The notes: a model not told the origin generated them from the sequence alone. Counted from the first letter of the stretch, positions 1-9,680 are shown. The stretch: 64,000 bases of DNA from CAZIUL01 sp964542475 (GCA_964542475.1 CAZIUL010000004.1:109659-173658); one strand, 5' to 3'. Translations and numbers: made by a program.

Positions 1-1119
1 GCGGCTTGTTTCCATGGTAGGCATATAACAGGTGATCGAGCAAAAAGGGGCCTTGAGAGCGATATCCTTGTCCACAAACGTCATCAGATCCAGCAACACC
101 GGCACAGAGAGGATGTGGCTGCCCGTGCTTTTCAAGCCCTTGAGCTTGAAAGATACGCTTCCGTCCTTTCCGGTGTTTCCGGTAAACAACGTGACGGGTT
201 TTCGGGTTTTTTCAGATATCCCTGAACTCACTTCCATTGGCAGGCCGGCCAAGGGCTTCCCGTTGCTGTGTGTCACTTTCACCACAATGGTATCATCAAG
301 CGTTCCGGACAACCCCGCTGTCTGCTCGTCCCCCTCTATCACCTCCATTCGCACCCCGTCAACGATGGAGAGCTCGGCTATCAGGCGTTTTTTGAGGGAC
401 GACTCGTTGAAAAGTTTCATCTTGCTGTTTGCCTCAGAGGTTCCAATAGCAATCACCTTGCCGTGATGCCGGGAGATCTCCTCCATGGCCCCGTGCGCGC
501 GGATGAGCTCCTTGAGCGCATCGGAGATGTTCCCCTGTTTCACGGAACCGTCGAAAGCCTCCAGGTTGCCCATTACCTCGTCATGCTTCTCTTGGGCCTT
601 CTGGAGCATCCTGTTGCTGAAAACACGAATGTCCATATTGCCCACGGTTCCCGCCATCCCCGTTGGAACATCATAGTAGTCTTCAAGACGTACACCCACG
701 AGGATCTCCTTGACCCATTCCTTGATCACACTCTTGAAGTAGTCCTGCTCTATGAACTTTCCCCCGGTGTACAAGCTCTTGATGATGGAAGTCCTTTCGC
801 TGTCTATCATGACCTCTATCTGCTCGGCGATGTTCTCCTTCGCCCTTGTACGGGACTGTTCAACAGCGGCATCCCTGCTCTGGTCTGGATCGGAATAGCC
901 GAGCCCATAAATAAAATTATCCCGGGAAAAACGTTGAACCCTTCCTGTTACAAACCATGAGGGAGCTCTGGGGTCACAACCGATTACTCTCGAGTTTTCC
1001 TGATTCGGTACAATTTTTTCATTACCGGTTTTTTCAGGTGTGCTCTTACAGGATGGGAAGAGTAAAAGAAGCAGGACAAGACAAAAACAAGCGGTTACAA
1101 TTTTCTCAAGCTTTATCAT
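1..1119 (-). CDS. LPP20-like outer-membrane lipoprotein, 3' end outside the window
   Basis: The reading frame is open on the minus strand from an ATG at 1117-1119 to the window edge (373 codons). The product starts with a lipoprotein signal peptide: Lys3 and Lys6, a Leu-rich core, and lipobox FPSC with the acylated Cys at residue 24. Residues 53-75 contain PSWF and GLGYSD, followed by a helical Ala/Arg/Glu-rich stretch; this arrangement is typical of LPP20-like lipoproteins. The last visible part (about residue 285 on) reads as a beta-rich Ig-like segment with GKPLAGLPMEV. It is divergent from the CHASE2 cyclase at 1290 and shares its 170-base spacer. A GAGG motif lies a few bases before the start. 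Function is unknown; an envelope role is inferred. Confidence 0.82.
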   Translation of the reverse strand, partial: MIKLEKIVTACFCLVLLLLLFPSCKSTPEKTGNEKIVPNQENSRVIGCDPRAPSWFVTGRVQRFSRDNFIYGLGYSDPDQSRDAAVEQSRTRAKENIAEQIEVMIDSERTSIIKSLYTGGKFIEQDYFKSVIKEWVKEILVGVRLEDYYDVPTGMAGTVGNMDIRVFSNRMLQKAQEKHDEVMGNLEAFDGSVKQGNISDALKELIRAHGAMEEISRHHGKVIAIGTSEANSKMKLFNESSLKKRLIAELSIVDGVRMEVIEGDEQTAGLSGTLDDTIVVKVTHSNGKPLAGLPMEVSSGISEKTRKPVTLFTGNTGKDGSVSFKLKGLKSTGSHILSVPVLLDLMTFVDKDIALKAPFCSITCYMPTMETSR

Positions 1120-1289
1120 GGGAGATCCTCGATTCGTTTGAAAACAGAACAAGAACAAATCAGGCAACCGGATCACCGGCTTTCTTTGCTATTATGACAA
1201 AGGGATAGTTTTCAAAAGATAAAGATAGTAAGACGACATCCTATTTTCAACATAACCCTTATTTTTCAAACAATTAACGGGAAAATTCA

Positions 1290-3464
1290 ATGACTGCAGG
1301 AGCGAACAAAACCCTCTCAGCGGCTCTTTTCGGGTTCTGCTGCGCTGCCTTGGTCGGAACGCTCTACCTGGTAGGAGCGTTCGAGGATCTTGAAATGAAA
1401 GCGCTTGACGCGAGGTTCCGCTTGATCCCTGGCTCGGCTTCCGGGCTGCCTGATGACATCGTTATAGTCACGATCGATCAGAACAGCCTTGATTATGTAA
1501 GCGACGAATTTCGTTTCGGCTGGCCCTGGCCGCGCGCTTTCTATGGAAAAATGATCGACTTTGTGTCAGGAGCCGGGGCAAAGGCGCTGATATTCGACAT
1601 GACGTTCACGGAACCGGACATTGACAGGCTCGAGATTGATGGAACGGATTCTGACCGGGAGCTTGTGAGATCAACGGCGCTCTCGAAAAAGGTGTATCAT
1701 GCCTTTGTGCTAAAGTCTCAAGGCTTGCCGCCGGGAAAGGAGGCGAACACCGCTCTTTTGAATACCCTCGATAAGATCGAGATCGGGATACGAAACCAGG
1801 ACCGGCTGATCCGTTTCGATGCTGCTGCCTTGCCTTCTCGAGAACTCATAGAAGCGAGCCACGGCCTGGGCTTTGTAAACCTGGTACCGGAGGCGGACAA
1901 TGTGGTCAGGCGCATACCCTTGATCACTTCGTGGAACGGCGTGGCAGTGCCTAACATTCCTCTTGTTGCAGCCTGTAATATCATGGAATGTCCCAGGATT
2001 TATTTGGATGAGAAAAACCTGATAATCGGAAACACGGTCATTCCGGTTGACAGCACCGGCAGGGCTTTTTTGTGGTGGTACAGGCCGGAAAACCGTTCCG
2101 ACAGGCCTTTCAAGTACGAAGCAGCAGCAAACGTTTTTCAATCCGCAATGCAATCCGAAATGGACGAGCCTACCCTGCTGGATCGTTCCGCTTTCAAGGA
2201 CAAGGTGGTTTTATTTGGATCCAGCGCCACAGGTCTTGGTGACATAAAGGCCACGCCTCTCGATGGGGCTGTTCCGGGCGTCGAAATACAGGCGACAGCA
2301 CTGGCAAACATTCTTCGGGGTGACGTGGTATCCCGGATCGGGAAAGGCACGGTTCTTGTGCTGCTGCTCGCGGCATGCCTGGCAGTCTCATTATGCTCAA
2401 GAATGTGGAAAAGCGTTGTTCCCGGAACCGTGGCATTGATCGTCACCTCGTGCCTGGCAACCCTGGCAGGATACCGGCTGCTGGCATCTGAGCACCTGTT
2501 TCTGGATGTTGTCCCGCTCTTTGCCGGGATTCTTACCACTTTTACAACAGCAACTCTTGGTAACTACGTCATCGAAAGGCGACACTCAAAATTTGTTCGA
2601 ACCACATTCGAGCACTATCTGGACCGGTCCGTTGTGAAAAAACTGATAGCGGACCCTGCTGCAGTGAGGCTCGGAGGGGAAAGAAAGTTCTGCACCGTTC
2701 TCTACACGGATGTTGCCGGCTTCACCGGTATCTCTGAAAGGCTAACCGCTGAACAGGTCGTCAGTTTCATGAACCTTTACCTGAACGAGATGACAGGGAT
2801 AATCGTTTCACATGGTGGGTTCGTGGACAAGTATGTGGGAGACGAGATCGTGGCCATCTTCGGAGCGCCTAGCAATCTACCTAATCATGCCGAACGAACC
2901 TGCTCCGCGATCCTGGAGATGCAAAAACGGATCGGGGAGATGCAAGAGGAGTTTGCCGAAACCGGGTGCAAAGGTGAAGTGTTCGCCAGGACCGGCGCGG
3001 CTACCGGTCATATAATCGTGGGGAACATGGGTTCGGATAAAAGGATGAACTACACCGGTATGGGCGACGTGATGAACCTTGGGGCCCGACTCGAAGGGGT
3101 GAACAAGGTTTACGGCACGAAGGTCATTATAAGCGAGAAAACATGTCTGGAGGCGGGCGGAGGTTTCGTTTTCCGGGAGCTGGACGCTGTCAAGGTGAAG
3201 GGAAAAGAAAAGGGCGTCAAGATATACGAACTTGTCGATCGAAAGGAAACCCTCTCAACCAAGAAGAACAAGGCTCTGGAGGTGTTTTCAAAAGGGCTCG
3301 CTCGATACAGAACGGGGAAGTGGCAGGAGGCGAAAAAGCTGTTTTCAGACGGAGCGGCAATGAACGATCTCCCCTCCTCGGTATTTCTGCAAAGATGCCG
3401 CGAATATGCTGAAAATCCTCCCCCGCCCGGCTGGGACGGGGTCTTTGTTATGAAGAACAAGTAG
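1290..3464 (+). CDS. CHASE2-domain class III adenylate/guanylate cyclase
   Basis: This is a membrane-bound class III nucleotidyl cyclase expected to make cAMP (or cGMP) in response to a periplasmic signal. Residues about 11-31 form a first membrane segment. A CHASE2 sensor domain follows to about residue 340 (DARFRLIPG and IVIVTIDQNSLD near its start), then three membrane helices at about 350-430. The catalytic domain covers about 460-650. It has both metal-binding aspartates, in LYTDVAGF (about 472) and KYVGDEIVAIFG (about 518), and the GxxNLGARLE signature. A TPR-like tail ends the 724-residue protein, as is usual for this architecture. The ATG at 1290 has only a weak upstream Shine-Dalgarno. 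It stands between lipoprotein genes, which suggests envelope sensing. Confidence 0.93.
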   Translation: MTAGANKTLSAALFGFCCAALVGTLYLVGAFEDLEMKALDARFRLIPGSASGLPDDIVIVTIDQNSLDYVSDEFRFGWPWPRAFYGKMIDFVSGAGAKALIFDMTFTEPDIDRLEIDGTDSDRELVRSTALSKKVYHAFVLKSQGLPPGKEANTALLNTLDKIEIGIRNQDRLIRFDAAALPSRELIEASHGLGFVNLVPEADNVVRRIPLITSWNGVAVPNIPLVAACNIMECPRIYLDEKNLIIGNTVIPVDSTGRAFLWWYRPENRSDRPFKYEAAANVFQSAMQSEMDEPTLLDRSAFKDKVVLFGSSATGLGDIKATPLDGAVPGVEIQATALANILRGDVVSRIGKGTVLVLLLAACLAVSLCSRMWKSVVPGTVALIVTSCLATLAGYRLLASEHLFLDVVPLFAGILTTFTTATLGNYVIERRHSKFVRTTFEHYLDRSVVKKLIADPAAVRLGGERKFCTVLYTDVAGFTGISERLTAEQVVSFMNLYLNEMTGIIVSHGGFVDKYVGDEIVAIFGAPSNLPNHAERTCSAILEMQKRIGEMQEEFAETGCKGEVFARTGAATGHIIVGNMGSDKRMNYTGMGDVMNLGARLEGVNKVYGTKVIISEKTCLEAGGGFVFRELDAVKVKGKEKGVKIYELVDRKETLSTKKNKALEVFSKGLARYRTGKWQEAKKLFSDGAAMNDLPSSVFLQRCREYAENPPPPGWDGVFVMKNK

Positions 3465-3481
3465 TGGAGGATCGGTCGCTT

Positions 3482-3661
3482 TAGCCCGCTTGTTTCATAC
3501 TCTTTGTCGCGAGGTACCGTAACCTGTGTTGTGGCAAGGCGCATGTCAGGAGACGACCGCAGGCCTGTTCCTACAAGTTGAGGATCGTCTCCTGGCATGA
3601 AACGCAGCCACAGCGCAGGTTACGGTGCCGCAGCAGAAGAGGATGAAATATGCGGGTTAGG
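3482..3661. repeat. Long imperfect inverted-repeat element, complete copy A
   Basis: The left arm (3482-3556) and right arm (3585-3661) are imperfect inverted complements of about 75-77 bases around a 28-base spacer. Both arms contain CCGTAACCTG and end on the spacer side at CAGGAGACGA or its complement. It lies between the convergent 3' ends of the cyclase and a lipoprotein gene. A second complete copy is at 9412-9591, and fragments lie at about 10042, 16232, 55409, 63337 and 63519. No transposase is present, so a MITE- or REP-like dispersed element is the best description. Confidence 0.85.
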
Positions 3662-3682
3662 CCGGTATGCTCAGGGACATGA

Positions 3683-3721
3683 ACAAAAAAAACCGGCGGT
3701 TCCAAGCCTGGAACCGCCGGT
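3683..3721 (-). terminator. Rho-independent terminator of the 200-residue lipoprotein gene
   Basis: There is a perfect 12-bp stem (ACCGGCGGTTCC paired with GGAACCGCCGGT) and a six-base loop. Read on the minus strand it is followed by a run of T. It begins 25 bases after the stop codon at 3746. Confidence 0.92.
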
Positions 3722-3745
3722 CTGTTTTGCGAAAGAATCTATTCA

Positions 3746-4348
3746 CTATTCAGAAATGAACTCCTTGAACTTTTCCTTCTCTGCCTGGTTGTACTTTTCC
3801 ACCTCCTCCTCGAGCTCATCAAAGGCCTGGGATGCCCGGAAGCGGGTGTAGAGAGCTTTTTCCGTGTTCCCCACATTCTTGAAGGTATCAAGAACAACCT
3901 TGGGATTCACGACCATAAGCGCGTATGCGGTAACTACTCCGCCTTGCGTGTTATGTTCCAGCTTTTTAGGCACACTTCCAACGAGCTTCTGAGTCGCCAG
4001 GTTCTTTGACACCGAAGAGAAAAGAGCATTGACCTCAGCGCCTTCTCCTTCTCCGACCTCTTCCATAAAATCTTTCCGCAGGGAATCGATCTTGGATTGG
4101 ACAACATGTGCGATCTCGGCACGGCCCCGTTCTTTGGCTTTCATACGGGCCATGCTGATCCTACTGGATTCTCCTATACCAACGGCAGCCAGCCCCCCGG
4201 ATTCGATGATCTCATCTGCAAGGTCTTGTAAGGGACCTGAAGGATTTTCTCCACTGTCTCCCGGGTCAGGCGTAGAAGCGCATCCGAAAACGGCAATCGA
4301 CAACAACGTCAAAAGAACAGCAATCAATGAAAATCTCATGAAACGCAT
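3746..4348 (-). CDS. LPP20-like lipoprotein (200 residues)
   Basis: The signal peptide has a lipobox VFGC with Cys23, so this is a lipid-anchored envelope protein. After an Asp/Pro/Ser-rich linker, residues about 55-165 form the LPP20-type core: LAAVGIGESSR, then a helix with repeated Ala/Arg/Lys (MARMKAKERGRAEIA), then a strand with VVTAYALMVVNP. The C-terminal 40 residues are a charged amphipathic helix. The ATG at 4348 is set by GGAGG seven bases upstream. A strong terminator follows the gene. The short core matches lipoproteins found next to peptidoglycan- or flagellum-associated genes in other bacteria, but the role is not known. Confidence 0.85.
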   Translation of the reverse strand: MRFMRFSLIAVLLTLLSIAVFGCASTPDPGDSGENPSGPLQDLADEIIESGGLAAVGIGESSRISMARMKAKERGRAEIAHVVQSKIDSLRKDFMEEVGEGEGAEVNALFSSVSKNLATQKLVGSVPKKLEHNTQGGVVTAYALMVVNPKVVLDTFKNVGNTEKALYTRFRASQAFDELEEEVEKYNQAEKEKFKEFISE

Positions 4349-4479
4349 TTTTCTACCTCCGATTGAGAAAAACGGGGAACTTCAACCCCCTCACCTAGAA
4401 CATGTACAAACGAATAAAAAAACGATCCGCCTAAAGACGACAAAAGCTCTGCATCATACACAAAAAAAAACAAAGAGAA

Positions 4480-5430
4480 TCATAAGACACAAACACCGGA
4501 TTTCGGCACCTTCACAACAACCAGGCACGCCCCCTGTTCAATATCAATCATGCGGCGTACAACCCTCACGTCGCTCAACCTGGCGGAAATCTCTTCAGCG
4601 AAGATTTCTTCGTACAGTTCATCGTAACTTTCATAACGGCCATCTATTGTGTCGATCGTGGCCATCTTGTTGAGCGACTGAAGGTTAAGAAGAACAGATC
4701 TAGCCAGCTCGAGGATCGCCTCTTCTTCCGCCTCGCGGAAAGAGCCTGTGATGTCGTTATACCTGAAATCTGTTACAGTGGTCATAACATAATCCGTAGG
4801 CGTTTCCATCCATCCGAGTAAAGGAAATTCCGCCGGTTTCCCGCGCTTGAACACCTCCATCGAGTCCGCACAAATCCCGGAATCGTTGAGCAAATTTCTA
4901 TCTTCCTCCGGATCGGTTCCTTGGATGTACCTCAAATTGAACATCACCATATTACCCATTCTTCGAACAACGTACTTGCCAAGGATCTCCTTTCTTTCCC
5001 TATCGCTCTCTGCTTTCGAATAAACCTCGGATATCCGGCTTAAAACCATGTCCACCCAGCCCTGGGAAACGTCGTAGTAAACATCATCCATGACGTAGGT
5101 GGACTCGCCTTGATAATCGATCAGAGTGTATATCTTGATAGTACCGTGCGCCACCAGCTCCTCAGCCCCGAGGCAGCGCACGACTCCGTAAACAACCCAG
5201 CCCGGTAATCCGTGTTTATTGCCCAGCTCTCTCAGGTGCTCCGGCACGTACATTCCGATGTTCAAAGGGGCGTATAGCTGTTCGTCAGGCTCCGGCGCGG
5301 TGAACCATTCGGGTAACGAAATCCGAAAACCATCCTTTTCATAACCGCTGGTTGACGAACAGCCTGCCAGTAATGAGAAAGTCACAAGACAGAACAAAAT
5401 CAATACGAATTTATGATTTAATAAGATCAT
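4480..5430 (-). CDS. Lipoprotein of unknown function (316 residues)
   Basis: The N-terminus is a lipoprotein signal (LLAGC, Cys24). Residues 36-45 read ISLPEWFTAP, similar in position to the PSWF motif of the lipoprotein at the left edge, and the middle has Gly- and Ala-rich segments alternating with strands. I see no catalytic motif. It lies 95 bases downstream of the M48 peptidase gene and upstream of the 200-residue lipoprotein on the same strand, so the three may form one transcript. A distant LPP20-type relationship is possible but not certain. Confidence 0.85.
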   Translation of the reverse strand: MILLNHKFVLILFCLVTFSLLAGCSSTSGYEKDGFRISLPEWFTAPEPDEQLYAPLNIGMYVPEHLRELGNKHGLPGWVVYGVVRCLGAEELVAHGTIKIYTLIDYQGESTYVMDDVYYDVSQGWVDMVLSRISEVYSKAESDRERKEILGKYVVRRMGNMVMFNLRYIQGTDPEEDRNLLNDSGICADSMEVFKRGKPAEFPLLGWMETPTDYVMTTVTDFRYNDITGSFREAEEEAILELARSVLLNLQSLNKMATIDTIDGRYESYDELYEEIFAEEISARLSDVRVVRRMIDIEQGACLVVVKVPKSGVCVL

Positions 5431-5525
5431 AGATTAACAAAATCCAAGATGACGCCCCCTGGAACCGCCTGCAAAACGACTTGATTCTGGTTCTGGAAAA
5501 ACAGCTTGCCGAGTAAGGAAAGAAT

Positions 5526-7124
5526 TTATTCGCCATCCTCCTGCGCACTCTTCTCGATCTTTTCGAGAACTTCCTGCTTGAACCTTTCGAAAAACTCCTT
5601 CTGAAAATCACTGGAAAAAGCATATTTGTCAACAGCTTTTCTCAAACATTCAATGCGGTCGCCGATCGACGGATGGTGGCGGAAGCGATCTCCCGTGTCG
5701 CCTTTCATCTTCTTGATCCGGAGCAGGAGAGCTACCAAAGAGTCAGGATCGTAACCGGCAGCGGACGCGTAAGCGATGCCATAAATGTCAGCCTCTTCCT
5801 CGTCCCGCCTTCCACGCTTGCCCCCTACATACTGAAGATACATCTCGTCGTTAAGGTAGTTCATTTCTATCTCTTTGGCGCTTTTCCCCACAAGTCCATC
5901 CAACTCTTCGAAATATCCTGCTGCTTTCCTGTGAACCGCCCTCTTCCGGAACTCCCGCATTCCGTGATACAGGTTGATATGAGCCATCTCATGGCCCAGC
6001 ACGCAAGCAAGCTCCGCCTCGCTCCTGATGCAGCGGAGAAGGCCGGACGTCAAGACTATATAACCGCCGGGAAGGCCGTAACCATTGATGCTTTCATCTT
6101 TCAATACGACTACCCTGTAAGTCAGGTCATAGCGCTGGCTCTTTTCTCCTACCACTGCGGCCACGGCATTGATATACCTGACGAGCACATCATCTTCCAG
6201 CACCCGGGCCATATGAAGGTGGCATAGCACAAGAAACTGACCCAGCTTTGCTTCAGCCGTTCCGGTAAAAATAATCGTGTTGCCATAGGGTCTTTGTGGA
6301 AGATGCCTCAACACCGAAACACGATCGGCTCCGTGAAGACTTTGCGCGATCATCCCGACCGTTTCATGATCAACAGGGAGATAATCGAGCCCTTCGGCCT
6401 GATCAACGATCACGTGGTACTTTGTTTCCAACACTCCCTTGGTAGCCGCCGTGATATCAACCGCAGTCACTACCTCCACTCCGGGCCCGTTCAGCAGGCC
6501 GTCGATTTCAAATTTCTCTTTGGGCTTTTCGAAAGCCCTGGCTGAAATCCACCCGCCAACAGCTCCAAAATCAGCCAAGTGCCACGAACCACGGGTTTCC
6601 CTGACCTTCAGCAGCATACCGGGCTGAACCTCATCAATCACCTTGTAATAAGAACCTGGTCCTTCACGAAGATATGCGAACCTCTGCGCCTCTCTCGCCT
6701 CCCTTAGCACAGCAAGCGCCTTCTCACTAATGTCAGGTATGATGGATCCTTCCTTCGAGATGATTCCCCCCGACTCTACCACCAGATCAAACCCGTTTTC
6801 AGCAGCGACAATCTCGACAAGCTGCTTGAAGGTCCGCCTGCACCTGTCTCTTAGAAACTGACAATCCAGCCCTTCTGTATCCGCCTGCTCCAAGCTCTTA
6901 TATGTGGATATTCTCGAAAAAACAGCTTCAGCGCTTATGGTACAGGGCTTTTGGAAAAGGCTGCATTTTCCAAAATAGACATGACCTGAAACACAATATG
7001 CGCCCGTCTGTCCCTGATCTTCCGCCTGATATGCATACCCAACGCCCGAAAAACAGATCAGAGAAACCGAAAGAATCGCCACAAAAAAAGAGCCTCCCCA
7101 ACGAAATCTGCTTTTGTCCGACAT
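5526..7124 (-). CDS. M48-family zinc metalloprotease with SH3-like domain
   Basis: This is an exported or membrane-anchored gluzincin peptidase. The zinc ligands and catalytic Glu are in HEMAH at about residues 376-380, and the third-ligand motif EEEADIYGIAY is at about 445. Residues 12-32 form the signal peptide. A separate N-terminal region (50-150) resembles no family I recognise. An SH3b-like domain sits at about 160-215 (LREGPGSYYKVIDEV and GGWISARAFE), as in BepA/Mpn-type or SH3-peptidase fusions acting on the cell wall. The length (532) is long for bare M48 peptidases because of these N-terminal parts. GAGGT precedes the ATG. It heads a minus-strand group with two lipoproteins, which fits an envelope quality-control role (inferred). 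Confidence 0.92.
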   Translation of the reverse strand: MSDKSRFRWGGSFFVAILSVSLICFSGVGYAYQAEDQGQTGAYCVSGHVYFGKCSLFQKPCTISAEAVFSRISTYKSLEQADTEGLDCQFLRDRCRRTFKQLVEIVAAENGFDLVVESGGIISKEGSIIPDISEKALAVLREAREAQRFAYLREGPGSYYKVIDEVQPGMLLKVRETRGSWHLADFGAVGGWISARAFEKPKEKFEIDGLLNGPGVEVVTAVDITAATKGVLETKYHVIVDQAEGLDYLPVDHETVGMIAQSLHGADRVSVLRHLPQRPYGNTIIFTGTAEAKLGQFLVLCHLHMARVLEDDVLVRYINAVAAVVGEKSQRYDLTYRVVVLKDESINGYGLPGGYIVLTSGLLRCIRSEAELACVLGHEMAHINLYHGMREFRKRAVHRKAAGYFEELDGLVGKSAKEIEMNYLNDEMYLQYVGGKRGRRDEEEADIYGIAYASAAGYDPDSLVALLLRIKKMKGDTGDRFRHHPSIGDRIECLRKAVDKYAFSSDFQKEFFERFKQEVLEKIEKSAQEDGE

Positions 7125-7380
7125 TTCTACCTCACGTTCTTGAACAAGGAAAACTGAATTTTCTATTGGCTTGTAATCCGAAAAAACGAATAGAGAAAGG
7201 ATACGGAATATCTTTCAAAAAATTCCCAGGGGCTCTGCAGTGCCGGGCACAGTGCTTATCACTGTCCCAAATCCGGTTTTTCCGGAGTTGTGATCACGGC
7301 TTCGTTGCTATTCAGGCGCCCATCAGCTGTAAATTGAACCGGAACAGAAATACATACCGAACCGTGGAAAAAAGGATCGG

Positions 7381-9126
7381 TCAGTTCGCATTGGCCATGT
7401 TCAGGGGATTCATTTGCTTCAAATAATCCCTTATCTCGTTTCTGGTTTTCATGTTAAGAGCGCGGCCCGCAACTCTTTCTGCATCAGCAATCGTGGTCGA
7501 ACGCAAAACCTCCTTGACGCCGTTGACATAGAATGGGGCCATCGAGAAACGCCTTAATCCCATTCCCAGCAGAAGTTGTGTGTAGTTGAAATTCCCCGCC
7601 ATCTCACCGCAGATGCTGACCTTTTTATTGGCAACTCTTCCCGCCTGGATGACCTTGTGAATAACCTTCAAGACAGCCGGATTCGATGGCTGGTACAAGC
7701 CTGCGACACGCGCATTGTTCCTGTCAACCGCCATAATATATTGAATGAGATCGTTTGTGCCTATTGAGATGAAATCGGTCTCCTGTGCGATGTTATCGAT
7801 ATCCCAGGCAGCAGAAGGAACCTCGATCATGACCCCTAGTTTCGCGGACTCACTGACAGGTGTTCCGCGCTTCAGGAGATCCCCCCGGATCTCCTTGAAA
7901 TAATCTTTGGCCTTCCGGATCTCCTCCAGGTTGGTGACCATTGGGAGCATGATGTTTATGCGTCCATGTGCACCAGCCCTCAACAGCGCACTGACCTGCG
8001 TAAAGAAAAGGTCCGGCCATTCGAAAACAATCCTGATCCCGCGCCAGCCCAGTACCGGATTCGCCTCCTCAGGCGCATCGAAATACGGCAGCTTCTTGTC
8101 CCACCCGATGTCGATGGTACGGAAGGTGATCTCCTTGTCTGATCCCACCTTCTCGATTATTGACCGATATATCTCATACTGCTCATTCTCTGAAGGAAAG
8201 GTGTTCCTGTTCATGAAGATGAATTCGGTGCGGTACAGGCCGATCCCTTTCAATGTTTCATAGTCAACAGGATTAATGTCCTCGACGTTCTCGATGTTCG
8301 TGAGAATCTCTATGGGAGTACCGTCCTGGGTAACAGATTTTTCATGAATTTGAGTGAGGAGCTTCTCCTTGAACTGAAGAAAGGTCCTGCCCTTGGATTC
8401 AAACAACTCCATGTCCGCTTTGGTCGGGCTGATTATTATCACTCCCTCGCGGCCGTCTACCATGGTCTCTCCCAGGTTTTGCGGAAGCTTGGCCAAGGAT
8501 ACGCCGGAAATGGCGGGAATGTTGAGGGACCGCGCCAGGATCGCGGCATGAGAGGCCTTCCCCCCAACCTCTGTAACAATTGCAGACAGTTTGGACACGT
8601 CTATCCGCGCCGCATCAGAAGGAAAAAGCTCATAGGTAAACAGAATGAAGCTGCCGGACCGCTCGAACAAGTTGTTTTTTTCGCGAGCCAGCAGGTTTCT
8701 TATGATCCTGTTGCCAACATCCCGTATGTCTGCGCCCTTGTCGCTGAGACCAGAATCTCTCAATCCCTCCATCTGCACCGAAAACCAGGCAATAACCTCT
8801 TCAATAACAGCTTCGATGTTCAACAGCTCATCTCGCAGCTTGGCTTCCACCTTATCCCTGAGGCTTGAATCTTCGAGAAGCTGGATGTGAACGGTGAAGA
8901 TCATCGCATCTATCGATCCGAGCTTTTTCTCTATCTCTCGGCGAAGATCCAGCAGCTGTAGCTTGGATTCTCCGATCGCCTTCTCGAAGCGATCGAGCTC
9001 GGATTCTATTTGCTTGGAGGTAATCCTGTACACAGGTACCTTGATCGCGTCAGTATCGGAAACAAAACCGGGTCCGATTGCGATTCCGGGAGAAACGGGA
9101 ATGCCTTTTATAACCTTCTTTTCCAT
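7381..9126 (-). CDS. ptsI: Phosphoenolpyruvate-protein phosphotransferase, PTS enzyme I
   Basis: Enzyme I takes the phosphate from phosphoenolpyruvate and passes it to HPr in the cytoplasm. The phosphorylated His lies in GGKASHAAILAR at about residue 194. The PEP-binding barrel has the conserved TEFIFMNR, IMLPMV and GTNDLIQY motifs, and the catalytic Cys is in SICGEMAGN at about 505. The length of 581 matches enzyme I without an N-terminal GAF domain, so it is ptsI rather than ptsP. No HPr, EII or HPr kinase gene is adjacent, so the pathway may be regulatory or the partners lie elsewhere. No clear Shine-Dalgarno precedes the ATG. Confidence 0.95.
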   Translation of the reverse strand: MEKKVIKGIPVSPGIAIGPGFVSDTDAIKVPVYRITSKQIESELDRFEKAIGESKLQLLDLRREIEKKLGSIDAMIFTVHIQLLEDSSLRDKVEAKLRDELLNIEAVIEEVIAWFSVQMEGLRDSGLSDKGADIRDVGNRIIRNLLAREKNNLFERSGSFILFTYELFPSDAARIDVSKLSAIVTEVGGKASHAAILARSLNIPAISGVSLAKLPQNLGETMVDGREGVIIISPTKADMELFESKGRTFLQFKEKLLTQIHEKSVTQDGTPIEILTNIENVEDINPVDYETLKGIGLYRTEFIFMNRNTFPSENEQYEIYRSIIEKVGSDKEITFRTIDIGWDKKLPYFDAPEEANPVLGWRGIRIVFEWPDLFFTQVSALLRAGAHGRINIMLPMVTNLEEIRKAKDYFKEIRGDLLKRGTPVSESAKLGVMIEVPSAAWDIDNIAQETDFISIGTNDLIQYIMAVDRNNARVAGLYQPSNPAVLKVIHKVIQAGRVANKKVSICGEMAGNFNYTQLLLGMGLRRFSMAPFYVNGVKEVLRSTTIADAERVAGRALNMKTRNEIRDYLKQMNPLNMANAN

Positions 9127-9411
9127 ACTGTCTTGCGTAAAAAGTTAATGTGCTGTGGACATTCAATCTGAAAAACACGAACTAAACCAGGCTGCGGAAT
9201 GCACCGAGGTTGACGAATATCATAACTTCATATATTACAAATACATAAAACCCAAAACCGCTCAGGAAACATCTAAGCGATATTTCCAGCTAAATATATA
9301 GTACTTACAACAACATGCCATCATATTCAAGTTATAATAGGAGTTTAAACAGATAGACGCAGAAACGCCTGCTTCTCCTGAGTACCTGTTTCTTGGTGAT
9401 CTTTGCGTCTT

Positions 9412-9591
9412 TAGCCCGCTTATTTCATACTCTTCGTCGCGAGGTGCCGTAAACTGTGTTGTGGCAAGGCGCATGTCAGGAGACGACCGCAGGCCTGTTC
9501 CTACAGGTTGAGGATCGTCTCCTGACATGAAACGCAGCCACGGCGCAGGTTACGGTACCGCAGCAGAAGAGGATGAAATTAGCGGGTTAGG
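9412..9591. repeat. Long imperfect inverted-repeat element, complete copy B
   Basis: This copy matches 3482-3661 along its whole length in the same orientation, with the left arm at 9412-9486, a 28-base spacer and the right arm at 9515-9591. Most differences are single substitutions. It lies between the ptsI start and tRNA-Arg. The 280 bases between ptsI and the element are AT-rich and show no gene. Confidence 0.85.
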
Positions 9592-9645
9592 ATGCGGGCT
9601 TGAGAAACAGGTTTGGAAGGAACAAATCGTTGCAGGGGCAAATGA

Positions 9646-9680
9646 AAATCCCACCCGGAAAACTTTTCCGGGCGGGATTT
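9646..9680. terminator. Strong hairpin, possible bidirectional terminator
   Basis: Two 17-base arms pair with one mismatch around a two-base CT loop (AAATCCC at one end, GGGATTT at the other). The stem is flanked by an A-rich side and a short T-rich side but has no long T run, so termination is inferred rather than clear. It separates the repeat element from the tRNA gene. Confidence 0.5.

Noticed and set aside
32..960. Open frames on the plus strand at the left edge
   Set aside because: They are antisense to the lipoprotein gene at 1-1119, which has a signal peptide, a lipobox and sensible protein sequence across its whole length.
7260..7290. Terminator of ptsI (TCCGG with CCGGA)
   Set aside because: The stem is only 5 bp and the T run is just three bases, so it is not convincing.
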